Notes under the pieces: generated by a model | Told to the model about the DNA's origin: nothing | The model's input: the letters and a program-made list of their open reading frames with translations, nothing else | Databases searched by the model: none | Position numbers and translations under genes: made by a program | In this document: positions 12,209-24,162 of the stretch, in pieces | Layout of the letters: every line of letters starts with the position of its first letter | How positions within the stretch are numbered: the stretch's first letter is position 1 | Assembly: GCA_028095005.1 (NCBI GenBank) | Contig: CM051459.1 | Location: 199,431,902 to 199,495,901 of the forward strand | Length of the DNA: 64,000 bases | Direction of reading: 5' to 3' | Origin: Rhynchospora pubera | Lineage: Eukaryota > Streptophyta > Magnoliopsida > Poales > Cyperaceae

Positions 12209-13515
12209 TAGAAACAGAAACAGCACTGTACGATGTTATTGTTAAATCTCAGATTTTGTTTTGAGGTTTTGCTTCGGCTTTGGAGATGTAAAAGAGAACC
12301 ACGCCATGGACCCTTTTGTACAAGAGGGATTTCTGGGTTTAAATCTCATTGGATCAATTGTAAAACCAAATAATTGTTTCCTTCCTTAATTGTGCACTGT
12401 GTTGTGGCATGAATTATTTTGAAAATACGGTTATAATGTTGGCGTATTATTTTGATTATATACTTTTGCATGTGAAAATATGGTTAGATAAACTAATTTT
12501 TGAAAAAGCTTACATTTGACCTCTAAAAAAAATAAGACTATAATTCCCTTGTTAATCTCTCATAGTTAAAGTTTTATATTTTTAACTTAAATATTTAAAG
12601 TTTAATCTTTCGGTGATATTTATTAAAAAAAAATTCTGCATTGGCATATCGGATGAATAAGAACCATGTAAATTTTTACGAGTGCTAGAAATGGTCCGGA
12701 CATTTTTCTTCCCAATCATCTGACTAAAACACATCACATTGTCGGACGAAAATATTTACAAATATCAATTATACACGAATTCAAGCTAACAAAAGTGCTA
12801 TTAAAGCTCTAGTAGTAAACCTAGTTGGTGAAAACCTTGGATGAAAATAGGATTCCCAACTAGGACGAAAATATTTTGATTATTTATGGTTCTCATGCTG
12901 TCATGCAACAGGTTTTGTGTTTTCCATAATTTTCCGTCGTTAGTTTCTGCAATCTTGCCTCAACTATTACTCCAGGTCATCCCAGTTTTCCGTCGTTAGT
13001 TTTATGTCGTTAGTTTCAGAGAGTACAAGTACCTTTTTTTTTTTTTTTGTAAATTACAATTTCATGATGTATCTACAAGATGTTCATTAAAAAAAAAAAA
13101 ATCCATATTTCAGTTGCTCGGCTGAATCCCACGATGTACTTGTGAGTTGGGCTTGGGCCTTCAGATTCAGTGGCTGTACAAGTGTGTTCAGTGACTAACA
13201 AAGAAGTATAGTCACTAAAAGATCTACAACAAACAAGAAACTGAAAAGAGCATCTGATAAATCAATTTAAATGTTCAGTGAACAGATATTATTAACAATA
13301 AATGTGTCTTGACAGCTCAGTTACATTTAAGTATACAAGAAGAATAAATGCAATTAATCTACAAATTATACAAATTAGAACTTTCAGTTTTGTCCCCTCT
13401 GCCTTTGCATTTTAATCACAAAACTGTTTCTTCCCCTGAAATAATTCTAAATAATACAATTACACAAGCAACCACTAAACCACCTCGCTGAAAATGAAGC
13501 AGCCTAAATTAAATT
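12209..13515. other. Intergenic region between PPR 5' end and PMT28 3' end
   Basis: AT-rich spacer holding the presumed PPR promoter and 5' UTR on its left and the 3' UTR of the methyltransferase gene on its right. A short block, TTTTCCGTCGTTAGTTT, occurs twice near 12.94-13.01 kb. No coding exon or RNA gene is evident. Confidence 0.5.
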
Positions 13516-16500
13516 TTAGGGTCGCCATGTTGTCTTTTGTGCCACAATTATACCCTCCTTGTCCTTGCCATAGGTCATGCGTATCTCCCAATTCAAAGAT
13601 TTCAATATACTTTCTAAAGGATTCACTATTTCTACTTTGTCACGGATTATAGCCCAGCCTCCTGGCCTCAAAATCCGATCCATTTCCACTACAATGACTA
13701 TAGGATGTTTACATCTGGAGATGACATCAAAGATCATGTCAAAACACAGCCATTAACACTATATGATTAGTATCATAATTTACATGAACAAGCACCAGCA
13801 GTACAAGTTCTATTTTTTTCTGAGACGCTTATTCCCTTTTAAAATTGGGAATACATGTATAACCCCACAAATGATAGGAAATATCACATTCTAAAATATC
13901 ATCTAGATCCTTCCTTTCTGAGTTTTTCAAAATCTTTTTTTTTTTTTTTTGAGCTTGAATACGAGGAAGAGGATAGTTTGGGAACTTGCAGACAAAGAAA
14001 AGGGAAAGAAAGGAGTATATATTTGATCAGGTGAAAGGTAAAGAGAGTATATATTTACCTATTTTTAAGGCGAGAGAAGAGATGATCAGCATGTAAAAGG
14101 TCATAAGATCTTGGATAGGTGCTAAATGGTTCACACCAATCATGGTAGACACCAAACAGCCCCCGCTCAAAAATTATAGGGAGAGTATTTGGTGCGTGCA
14201 CTGGTACAACATTCATCACCCAGACCTTCTGAGATGCTAAAGCTGCCGCAAACCTTTATAAAAAGATAGCCAAATTGATTAAGTTTATGTTAAAAGACAA
14301 AAAAAAAAAAAATCTTCACATTCATTGTATCCAATGAATCAACTAAGTGCACAGAGTTTAAACTAATACAGTATATATTCTCAGTACTATGACTTATCAG
14401 TGCAAAATTAGTAGTTCGAGGAAATTGTTCTGTAATTCAGGTCTGGCAGCATAACTCGAGGCCTTTAGCTGTGGTCCATTTTAACCAACCGGTGAACCTA
14501 AAACTCATTTGGCAGTTATTTAGTATTGTATACTCTTCAGAAGTTGTTCACTTAAAAGAGAAAGTAAAGAGGAGACAAGGCAGAGAAACAAAGGCTTAAA
14601 AATCTTTATTTTTAAATAGACGTGCAGTACTTTTCTCTATAGATGGCTTACAAAATTCAAATCCATGACTAAAATGTTTGATCAGTCAATCACATGCAAT
14701 ACTACTTTCTGTCTGAATGTTGTTCATTTGTAGTTTAATTTTTTTTTTATGGGTGGGTTGAGATTATTTTATAAGCACGTGCTACAGTAAAATAAATTGA
14801 AAGTTTGCACCTGTAATCCCATTAAAATTGCAAAAAAGAAATAACCTCCTTGTCCAATCATTCAAAGGCAACAAACCTATTTAAAATCAACTAGGAGAGT
14901 ACCGATGAATCAAATAAATGGAAGGCTACATCTCACCCGCCATAAACTGCTTTCATATCCATGACATTCCGAATTGTTGACCAGTCAATGCCCAAGCCAT
15001 TAAGGTACGATTTCTCAACTACAGCTTTCCAATGGTCTTGGTCGGCATGCAACCTCCCTTGCAAGTCTCCTAACCAATCAGGATAAGTGAACAGTCTGTT
15101 TGGCCACTCTGCAGGCCAGTCACTGCCTCTTTCTTCAATTGCAGCTGGTACTCTGTGTAAACATGTGTTTATTGGAGTATACCTGAAATTTTACATAAAT
15201 AGATATTTAATTATTAACTAACAATAAGCAAAAACCTATATCTGCGGGCTCACTCGTGTTTGATCATAAAGGTTTTCTAGGAGACGACATTCAAAATTTC
15301 ACATGTTTGCAACTGATTCCCGGGACTTATGAAATAAAGACGAACAAAGGTCTTCTGATATAAATGTTTTCAATTAAAAGTTACCAACCATGCCATTTTC
15401 AGGGAGATCTATTTCCAGCCAATTCCCAGGCAAACTGATCAAGAAAATTAAGCACCATTTTTGTATATGTGAATCATGAAAAGGTTTGATTGATTCAATA
15501 ATAGATAAACTGGGACTTTTTGGTCTTTTTGTGGTTCACTCTATATTCTCTTTAACATTTCAGTATTCCTTGCAAAAGATCCAAAAAAAGCTGGGTGCTA
15601 ATTTCAAACATTTGAAATGTAATGTTGTATACCATAAAATGCAAAAAATGCAGCATGCCTTGATTGATATGAAAAAACAAATATAGCAAAGCAAATCTAG
15701 AGAATCTATGTTACCAAAGAAATCTACTAAACCAACTATATTATATTGGGACCCAAGACTGGACTGCACACAAGTGTAACCTATTAAGCCAAAGATCTAA
15801 AACTTGAAATTGTCTATAAACCCAACTGAAAAAACCAGTATTTTGAGATGAATGGCATGAAAACAACAAAGTACTATGGCCACCCCCATGCAACATTATA
15901 TATATATCACATTTCTCCAACAAAACATTAAGTATGACCTAGAATTCTCTTTCTAATTGTATGAAAGGTTTTAATTGCCTCTGTATCATCACAATGCAGA
16001 CATGCAAATAACACCTGATTTTGTTTTTAAACAGCACCATCAAAATATCAATGTTGCCCACAAGATGTAGGAATGATCATGCAAGCGAGTAGGTACACAT
16101 CATTTAGCCCTTTCCTATATAGAACATCATGTAAATTGTAACCCTATATTTTTAATGAAACAACAAAGTTGCCATCTATATCCCCCTTTATCCAATTTTC
16201 AAAATAAACATCCACTAAATGCTTGAGGCAAAGAAATTATCACTGTGAGTATTCCTTGAAGAAATGGTAGGAAAGGGTGGAAATTGTACCAAGCTATGTC
16301 CGGTTTCTCATCCTCTTTGCAGAATGGAGGATTTTTGCTTCTTCTTAGTGTAAATATGTCATTTGAGGCCGGTCTTTGATAAACCCTTACTCCCATCTCA
16401 CTTTCATCATTGGTTTTGTGTGCTAATATAAGCCAAGATATTGATGCCAGTAACTTTCTCATACCTGGGAAAATTGGGAAACAGCAGAATCGTAAAAATG

Positions 16501-19500
16501 ACTGTTATCATCAAATCTCTCTGATCTACTATTATGCATATCTAAGGACCTTAGCATACAGCTAATGAAACACGGCCAAACTTTTCTGAAGTTTCATACA
16601 AAACCTGAACTAATCAGAGGAACAGACCTGGCCTGAATACTATTAAACTGGAACCTTATGCATTGATCTGTACAATCCAACTAACTTAAAACTCCAACAA
16701 TCCCATGACTCAATTCACCAGTAACTCAAAACTAGCCCATGACTCAATTGACCTGTTACTCAAAACTGATACAGATCTTACCTACAGAACCTGAACATCT
16801 GGAAATTAACCTTTCCAGCTTGAAGATATTTAAAAAATAAAATAGATCTGACCCAATAAATGACTAACCTGGATCTCTAAATCAGCTCCTTTGTGAAAAA
16901 AAGGAAACCCAAAATAGCCCGCATACTGAATCTAACTTAACTGGGGTTCTACTTGATTCAGAAAGACCAACATTCCAAGCTGAACAATGATCTGACTTGG
17001 AAAATCTTAGACCAGAAAATCTGGAATCCAAACCAAAACACTACCCCAGATCTGAACTTCATTTAAATACCGAACCAAACTAGACAGGTGCTTATCACCT
17101 TTATCACTGCACATGTAGTGCCATCTTTAATGTGTATTTGCATCATACACAATGGCTATACATTATTTGTCAGAAGTTGCACAATTTTTGTCTAGAGCAT
17201 ACAACTTATTCCGTGTGATGTTCATTTTTTGCACAGGTGTTGGGGGGGGGGGGGGGGGGATCATTCAATGAAATAACCTTTGTTCCTGTAAAAAATCTCA
17301 AATTACCTTGTTCGGTCTCAACATCTCCATGCGTAGTGGAAGAAATAAAGTAACCACCTGGACGCAAGATTCGATTAATTTCTAATAACAACTTCCCACC
17401 TGGTAAAATATATAACAGAAATTATTATTATGGCAGGTTTTTCAATGCTTATTAGCACATCAACCCTTTTGTTTTTTTTCCCTTCTTTTACTTTCAATAG
17501 AATACTTGAGAAGCAAAACAAAGTTCAAACAAAGTTTATTGCAAAATTGGTGCTTCTTGGGAACCATTGCAATAATTAGGGAACCAAAAGAAGTACTTGA
17601 GAAAAGCTCTAAGTAATTAGATATTAATTTAAATCAATCAATGATAAGTACCATCATGGTGCCAAGCTATATTACAATCTCCACAATGGATAACATCAAA
17701 AACTCCGCTAGGGAAAGGGAGCCGTCTTGACCCCAAGCTGCCCAAAATGGCAGGCATGCCTCTCTCAAGCGCCACCTGAGCTAGGTCGGTTTGGTCATTT
17801 GCTAAAGCAAGTGTTACTACCAAGACACTCTTCTCTAATAAACTAGCACTGAAACTGGCACCGATGCATCCTATGTCAAGGACTACACGAATATTCTTCC
17901 CCCATTCTAAGTCTGGTACCACCTAAATGAAGAAAACCACAATGACAATTTAGATGAAAGAAATTACATGTCCTACCTTAGCCTAAAAATATCACGTGCA
18001 GATGCCCCTTATAATGTGGAAAAATATTTCAAGTACCTTCCTCTTCCTAGGCTTTGTCAAAAAAATGCCAAGGCTACCACTTGTTTATCACTAAATCATT
18101 GAGAGGGAAATGTAACTTCTGGATTCTAATTGTTTGGGAAGACATTGATTTTCAATGGTTTAGAGTGACATATCATATTAAAAAAGAGTACATTCTTACT
18201 TCTTCGATGAAGTCAAGATATTGGTTGGCACCGCCTTTGAATTCGGATTGCTCTTTAGGAAATTCCAAATGATCTCCAGAAATCTTTAACCAAGAATGAG
18301 ATTTTGCAAATGATGATAGTTTTGGATGGACCACATTACCATACCATATCTGAAAAAAAAAATTAAAACATATGATTCATATCACAAGAAGATAGCTGAA
18401 GTACTATGCACAGCATGCCATGGTTAGTAAGCTGTAACATTGCAAGGGTGTACTAAATAAATCCTCATCTTGTCTGGATTCCTTTCTGCTTTCTGGTCCT
18501 TTCCAAATTCAACAACTGTTAGGGTATGGAAGTTTACTTTAAAGCTTTACCATAGTGTTTCATAATAGTACTGCTGTACTGGTATGAACAAGAAGGGCAG
18601 AAAGTTTTACAAATAATTCAAACTCTTTTAGTAAAAAAATACCAAACTAACCACTCTCCTACATTTATATATGTAATGTCAAACAAAAGAAGCGCACTTT
18701 AGGGATCTAAATTATCTGCCAACCTTGGATTTTTCAGGGAACCAAAAAATCCCCCCACATTATGATTTATCTTTGATTCTTCAAATTTTTAGTTAATTCA
18801 AATCTATGGGCTGACCCTTATTTTTTACCCTTCAAAAATTGTAATTTACTTTAGAAAAATATTAGGTGCCTCTTGTTTGCCACCCCATTTCACCAACCAC
18901 CTATGATTGGTCGGTGCACCATATCAATGTCCATTTACCTTCGATTCTCTCTCTGGCCATGGTAAAGGTTCCCTGTATCCCTTCGGTAAGGAAACAAGAC
19001 ACATGACTGGTGTGTGTGGACAGCTTCTCTCATGATGCCTTTGATGGGCATCAGACTCAAAATCCCAACACGGTATGTAATTGTGCCCGCTTTTCATCCC
19101 ACATTGCTTCCAGTGATACTGAGCCGACGGGTCGAACAAAGGCCCAACCTTTTTGTTCTTTTTGTCTTGACTCTTTCTGTTGTTATCAGTTTCTCCTCCA
19201 TCATCTTCATCTCCTTGGGGATTTGTATTCACATCCTCTTCGATTGGATTTTCATTTTCATCTTTTGTTTCTTCTAAGATTTGTGCATCTCCTTCCTTTA
19301 TTTCTGTCAAGGAAGCCAGAGGATTGACCAATTTCCATTAGTGTGGTAGTCAAGTCTTGTACTAGTGTTTTCCTTGACAGCTGCTGTCAAGTTTTCGGAA
19401 AAAAAAAAAAAAAGACTTGTACTAGTGTTTAAATAGACTATAGGGAACTTCCTTTTCACCAGCACTTATAGTGGTATATTCCATTATTAGGTTTATACCA

Positions 19501-20160
19501 TTATATGGAAATCCTTGTATGTATAAATGTCTAACTACAGAAAAGCATAAATACTGAACTATATATTAAGGTCTCAGAAACCCATTACCTAAAAAATAGT
19601 AACCAGATTGTACAGGCCAATGTACCCAATTGGTTTGGTCCTATCTCGGAATGCATTGTGTGCCAGCAACAATCTGGCACCACCATATTTAAATACCTGA
19701 CCAGTACGATACTAGGCATCAAAAGAAAAAGATAAAAAGAATGGACAGGAATTGTTGGTTCAGTACCTGCTTGCTCCTCTTTGTTCTCTCCTTCCCCTTC
19801 TTCCTCTTTCTTATCTTCTTCTTCTCTCTCTTCATTCACCTTTACTTCTGTCCCATTTCCCTTCAATTTTTCCTCTTCTGGCTTTGACACAGCCACAGTC
19901 GTATTCGACTTAATTCTCTCCAAGCTGGCATCTTTCTCTTTATTTCTCTCCTTCCTACCAGGTGGTAATTTGGATTCTGGTTCCAAAATCTCTCCTTCAA
20001 AGCTGTTTCTTTTAGTAGCTACCTCCTCTTCAGTGGAGGTGGGAGAGAGTGTAGACCAGACCACAGCAAAGGAGAGACCCAATACAATCGCTATGCTCAC
20101 CTTGGCTGCGAACCCAAGAGGTCCCTTCCTTGGGATCTGCTTCAATTTTGCAACCGCCAT
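13516..20160 (-). CDS. PMT28: Probable methyltransferase PMT28-type (DUF248 family), Golgi type II membrane protein
   Basis: Nine exons in transcript order: 19767-20160, 18939-19303, 18200-18349, 17652-17922, 17307-17399, 16290-16464, 14937-15182, 14059-14253, 13516-13714. All junctions are GT/AG and phase-consistent, giving 695 aa. A short basic tail precedes one membrane segment (about residues 16-38, ending LGLSFAVVWSTL), then an acidic Lys/Glu-rich stem, then the paired methyltransferase domain. Landmarks: HWKQCGMKSGHNYIPCWD, VVLDIGCIGASF (about 316-327), LPFPSGVFDVIHC, LLLEINRILRPGGYF, IRNVMDMKAVYGG, YHDWCEPFSTYPRSYDLLH, and the end KEGIIVAQKTTWRP. Its exact wording follows Arabidopsis PMT28 more closely than other PMTs. 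The family acts in the Golgi and is linked to methylation of pectic polysaccharides. Odd: the SAM loop reads GCIG where most PMTs have GCG; PMT28 orthologs also diverge here. Intron 1 carries a micro-retroposon and the intron between exons 5 and 6 an 18-G run. Confidence 0.93.
17242..17259. repeat. Poly(G) run of 18
   Basis: Eighteen consecutive G residues on the plus strand (C on the transcribed PMT28 sense strand) lie about 50 bp inside the intron between exons 5 and 6, shortly after the donor at 17305-17306. Long C runs are rare in plant introns and prone to length errors in sequencing, so the exact number may be unreliable. Confidence 0.8.
19354..19430 (+). mobile_element. 45-bp micro-retroposon with poly(A) and 15-bp target-site duplication
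   Basis: The direct repeat CTTGTACTAGTGTTT (19356-19370 and 19416-19430) flanks a 45-bp insert, 19371-19415. The insert has a hairpin, CTTGACAGCTGCTGTCAAG, a short TTTTCGG and then a run of 15 A. A long target duplication plus an A tail is the signature of target-primed reverse transcription, so this is a severely 5'-truncated SINE or LINE copy. It lies in intron 1 of the PMT28-type gene, just upstream of the exon 2 acceptor. Its hairpin tail matches the 3' end of the larger retroposon at 61367-62198. Confidence 0.75.
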
Positions 20161-22243
20161 TGATATTGATCATGCAAAGAAAGGAAAAAGGAGAAGAAAT
20201 AGAAATGGCGAGAGATCCAGCTTGGGGTTGGGGGAAGGTCTTGATGCAAAAAAGAGCAAAAAAGAGGTTGGTTAAATGTAAAATGGGTGGTTGGTCTATG
20301 TCAGTTTGTTGAAAATTGGAAATAAAGTTAAGAAAATGGGGAAAGGCAGAGGAGCACTGAAGTGGAGAAGTGGTTGACAGTGTGCTTGCTTCTCTGACAA
20401 GTGACAATGAGCGACAGAGAGAGAGAATGAAAGGCAGCCGACCGAGCGAGAGAGAGAAGAGAAGAGTCTTGACTTACTCTGTAACATCGTGTAGCGAATG
20501 ACTGGAGATCTTTTACTAACTCGATTTACCGTTTTATTTGGACATTTACTAGAGGAAACCAGAACTCAACACAAAGGAGAAACGGTCCTTTTAAGTGTTT
20601 TTTTTTTAAAAAAAATTATGTTTTTTAGTCTACTTGAACTATCCACTTCAGTGCGTATATTGTATAAGAAAAATATATGCATCCGTCAACCCAAATATAC
20701 GGACCTACAATTGGCCTGTTTACCTAATTAAATTTTATTATTATTATTTTAGAAAAGAGCCTGTTTACACTTAGCGTAATACCTAATCCACTACCAGTCT
20801 ATTCTATTCTTTGTCTATTCACTTTTTGGTTAGGAGAAACAGAGCCATTGGTGGTCAACCGTTAGCTGGTCGGATACAAACGGTGTTTTTATTTGGAAGG
20901 AATACTTAATAAAGATCTTTCTTCATTCTTATTCTATATTTATATTACCATGATTTGAACAATATAAACTGATATTAGAAATAGAAAGTCAAATTTAATT
21001 GAGGAATGATTTTGCTCAAAAAGCTGAATTCGCCACCAACTCTTTGAGCCATATGTCAATTTTGTGGCATTAAATTCAATACAATTTAAATTTTATTTGT
21101 AAATTTTATTCATGGTTCACATTTTCCAAAAAGAGATAATATGGTGCAATACGATTGGTGGACGAATACGGAATTGTTTTTATTTTTTAAATGATTATTA
21201 ATAGACTTCAATCTAATTTCCTGTTCTTTTCTTTGGGCTCAGCGACTCTCCTATATAAAAATAAAAACAGATTTTACGAAAATCAAAATTATGTCAAATG
21301 AATCAAGTAATTTGTATTATTTATTAAAAAAACAACTGCATAAATTAAGTTGGAGATACGTCTGAGTTATTTTGGTACACCAAGGATTATCAATCATCTG
21401 CCTCACGAGCAAAAGATAAAAATGGTCTCACATCGGAAGACATGGATTTGAAAAAAGAAATTAATAATACATCAATTAGAGATCGTTTGTAGTGAAATTT
21501 AATTTAGATGGTAAAGAGAGAGAAGTATTTTTAATTTTTTATGTATGTTATTTGTCTTGATTGATGAGAGAAATAAAATTACTTGACTATGAAGAGTGTT
21601 GGCCAATAGAAAATTTACATGTTTAAGTACGTACATCATGCCTCACCTTCTCCTATTTATAAGGTTACTACAGTCATATTATCGTTGCATGTTCATTATC
21701 CAATTCTCTACCAGACTACCACTTGCTAAAGCAAAGATAACTTAAGTACGGTGTAAATCAATTAGAATTTCAACGGTAATTTTCCATTAAATAAATGGGC
21801 CATATAGTGCTCAATTAACGGATAAATGTGAATGCGATCCTTTATGAGCAACGGTCAGAAAAGCATTAATTCAACCTTTAAAATCAGTTGGCTTACTCAA
21901 AGTTCGAAATTTTCAATATAATAGTTAGTTAAAAAATTAAAAAGTCCAGATTATTTATTCAATCTACCATCGGAAAGGTTCAATTGGATAAATATAAATA
22001 TCATGAAATCAAGTCAATGAATAAAATTTTTTTTTTTAAAAAAAAAGAGACAAAGAATCTGACAGAGAGCAATAAATAGTTCAAGGAGCCAAGTGGGTTA
22101 AGATTAAGTTTGAGACCCAAGTTTTGGGGGACCAGAATAAAATCAACACAAACCCAAAACCAAACTTGTTGGAAAGCGCAAAAAAAGTGCATAAACATAT
22201 CCAATCTAAAGCTGGTGGCCCAGGTTAAGTTCCAAGCAGTCTG

Positions 22244-22283
<40 letters not shown>

Positions 22284-22573
22284 ACAGTACCTGAACCAAG
22301 CACCACCGTGTAATTCCTACAACGCTCAAAAACATTAGCTAGCTCACACTCACGAGTTCTGTGGTTCTCTCTCTACATTTCCTATCTTTGTATATATTCT
22401 ATTCTACATACGTTTGTACGTACCTTTCCTCTTTCAGCCTTCCCCGACCTTTTTCTCTTTCAATCTTAAATCCTTAATTTCTGTGTGGTTCTCTTTCCTT
22501 ATCCCCTCCTTTCCTCCTCTATACCCTACTTAACAATCTCCAACCATGCACTCTCTTCTCTTCTCCAATCTCC
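20161..22573. other. Divergent promoter region between PMT28 and the LCMT-type gene
   Basis: About 2.4 kb separates two divergent start codons. The left 330 bases are the presumed PMT28 5' leader. The middle is AT-rich with no features I can support. The right end is the presumed C/T-rich leader of the methyltransferase gene and includes a long CT microsatellite. No coding exon is evident; the open frames at 22001-22313 on both strands run through the microsatellite. Confidence 0.5.
22247..22280. repeat. (CT)17 microsatellite
   Basis: A perfect CT dinucleotide run of 34 bases lies about 290 bp upstream of the start codon of the LCMT-type gene. It is followed by C/T-rich sequence typical of plant 5' leaders and core promoters. 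CT/GA tracts of this kind are common in plant promoters and can bind BPC/GAGA-type factors; binding here is inference only. Confidence 0.85.
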
Positions 22574-23863
22574 ATGGCAGAAGAAGAGAGAGCCACATCA
22601 TCAGATGCCAACCAGTTCACTCTGCGTGACTTGGTTACATCCGATGAGGTCAGGGAGATTCATCTGACAATTGACAAGGAGTGGGGACCACTCCAGCAGA
22701 GTGCCAGGCAGACTGCTGCTATACGTGCGTTGTGGGGCCATGTCGTCAAAGACCCGTTAGCTGATGTCTTAGCTGGGGAGCGATTGTTGCACGGGTTGTA
22801 CGAGAAAATGAAAAGGGACAGAATGAGCAACGCGAAGGAGATATCTGGTGTGATGCTTGCCATAAGGACATTATGGTTTGATGCGAGGCTTGAGGCTGCA
22901 ATTGAGGCTTTTGGTGGTGGCCATGTTCAATTAGTGCTGTTAGGTGCAGGTTAGCTTTCTAAGAACAGCTTTAAGTTGCAACAGTTTGGGACTGCAGTAA
23001 CATTTTCAACAATTAAAACATGATGTGATCAAGCGGAGACGGTATCTTCATTAAAAAACTGACCAATATCTACTTTCGCATAGTTGAAATTACATTTAAA
23101 CCAGAGGAGGTGTGTGTGTTCATACACTGTTTTTTGAACTGACCTGATAAAGATACTGTCTCCACTTGATCATGTCATTTAACCAATATTCTGCATTAAA
23201 ACATTTTGCTGATACATATTCCTTGCCATTATAACAGGAATGGATGCAAGAGCATATCGATTAAGTTATCTGAAGAATACCACCATATTTGAACTCGATT
23301 TTCCAGACTTACTACAGCTCAAATCTGACCTGATTAAGCAAGCAATAGCATCCTCTGATAACCAGACGGGCCGACTAACTGTCTCATCTGACAAACTGAT
23401 TCATGTACCAGCAGATCTACGCAAACCCAACTGGCTCCAGCTGCTAAGAGACTCCGGTTTTTCACCAGGAACCAACACAGTTTGGCTACTCGAAGGGATT
23501 CTGTATTATCTCTCGCATGATGATGCAATGCAAGTGCTAGAAACCATTGGGCATGCACTTGAAAAGACTGCACATACAGTGCTTCTTGCAGACATTATGA
23601 ACAAGTCGGCAGTGTCGTTATCTAATGATATATACCAATTTTATAGTGATTGGCCTGACCAACTGTTACCGCGCTTTGGCTTTTGCAATGTCAAAGTGTC
23701 GCAAATTGGAGACCTAGATGCAAACTTCGGATTGCTAACTGATCCTGAAAATTTGTTTGAGAGGCGAAGGAAGATACCTAGATCAGTTGATATTGACCCA
23801 CTAGATGGATCGCCATGCTGCCGTCTTTATTTCGTGGAGGCAACTGGGTCTCCATTGGGTTAG
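22574..23863 (+). CDS. Leucine carboxyl methyltransferase-like SAM-dependent methyltransferase (LCMT/PPM1 family)
   Basis: Two exons, 22574-22949 and 23238-23863, spliced in phase 1 with GT/AG ends, give 333 aa. The ATG at 22574 follows a C/T-rich leader. The N-terminal half has SARQTAAIRALWGHVVKDPLAD, typical of the family's substrate-side helix. The SAM-binding motif I spans the splice junction: LVLLGAGMDARAYRL, about residues 119-133. An acidic FELDFP follows at about 143-148, and the family signature WLLEGILYYL lies at 208-217. Proteins of this group transfer methyl from SAM to a carboxyl group; LCMT1 methylates the PP2A catalytic subunit. This protein is closer to the plant paralogs annotated only as putative SAM-dependent methyltransferases, so the substrate is unknown. 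The intron holds a short inverted-repeat element. The gene converges with the lumen-protein gene, stop to stop about 300 bp apart. Confidence 0.9.
23018..23180. mobile_element. Short inverted-repeat (MITE-like) element inside an intron
   Basis: The left arm (about 23018-23048, TGATCAAGCGGAGACGGTAT core) pairs with the reverse complement of the right arm (about 23147-23178, TGATCAAGTGGAGACAGTAT core). They match at most of some 30 positions. The arms are separated by about 100 bp, so the intron RNA could form a long hairpin. The element lies wholly inside the only intron of the LCMT-type gene. I could not define a target-site duplication. Confidence 0.55.
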
Positions 23864-24162
23864 GATAGCTTACAGGAAGGATAAGTATGTAAAGATTTTT
23901 TTTTTTTAACTTTAATGTAAAATAAGTATTCATGATTGTTTGTTTTGCTACAGCTTTTTATGGTTTTGCCATTGTTGGAATAACACCATAGTATTCCTCA
24001 TTCGTGGTGATTGCAATGCGATATAAACAAGCATTTGAATCACCAAAGAAGCAAGAGCAAATTTTATGCATATACAATTTGTGGTCTTATTCTTATCTAA
24101 AGAAAAAAGAACAGAAATAATATAGGATACAATTCCTATTCTTAAGATACAGATTATAAATT

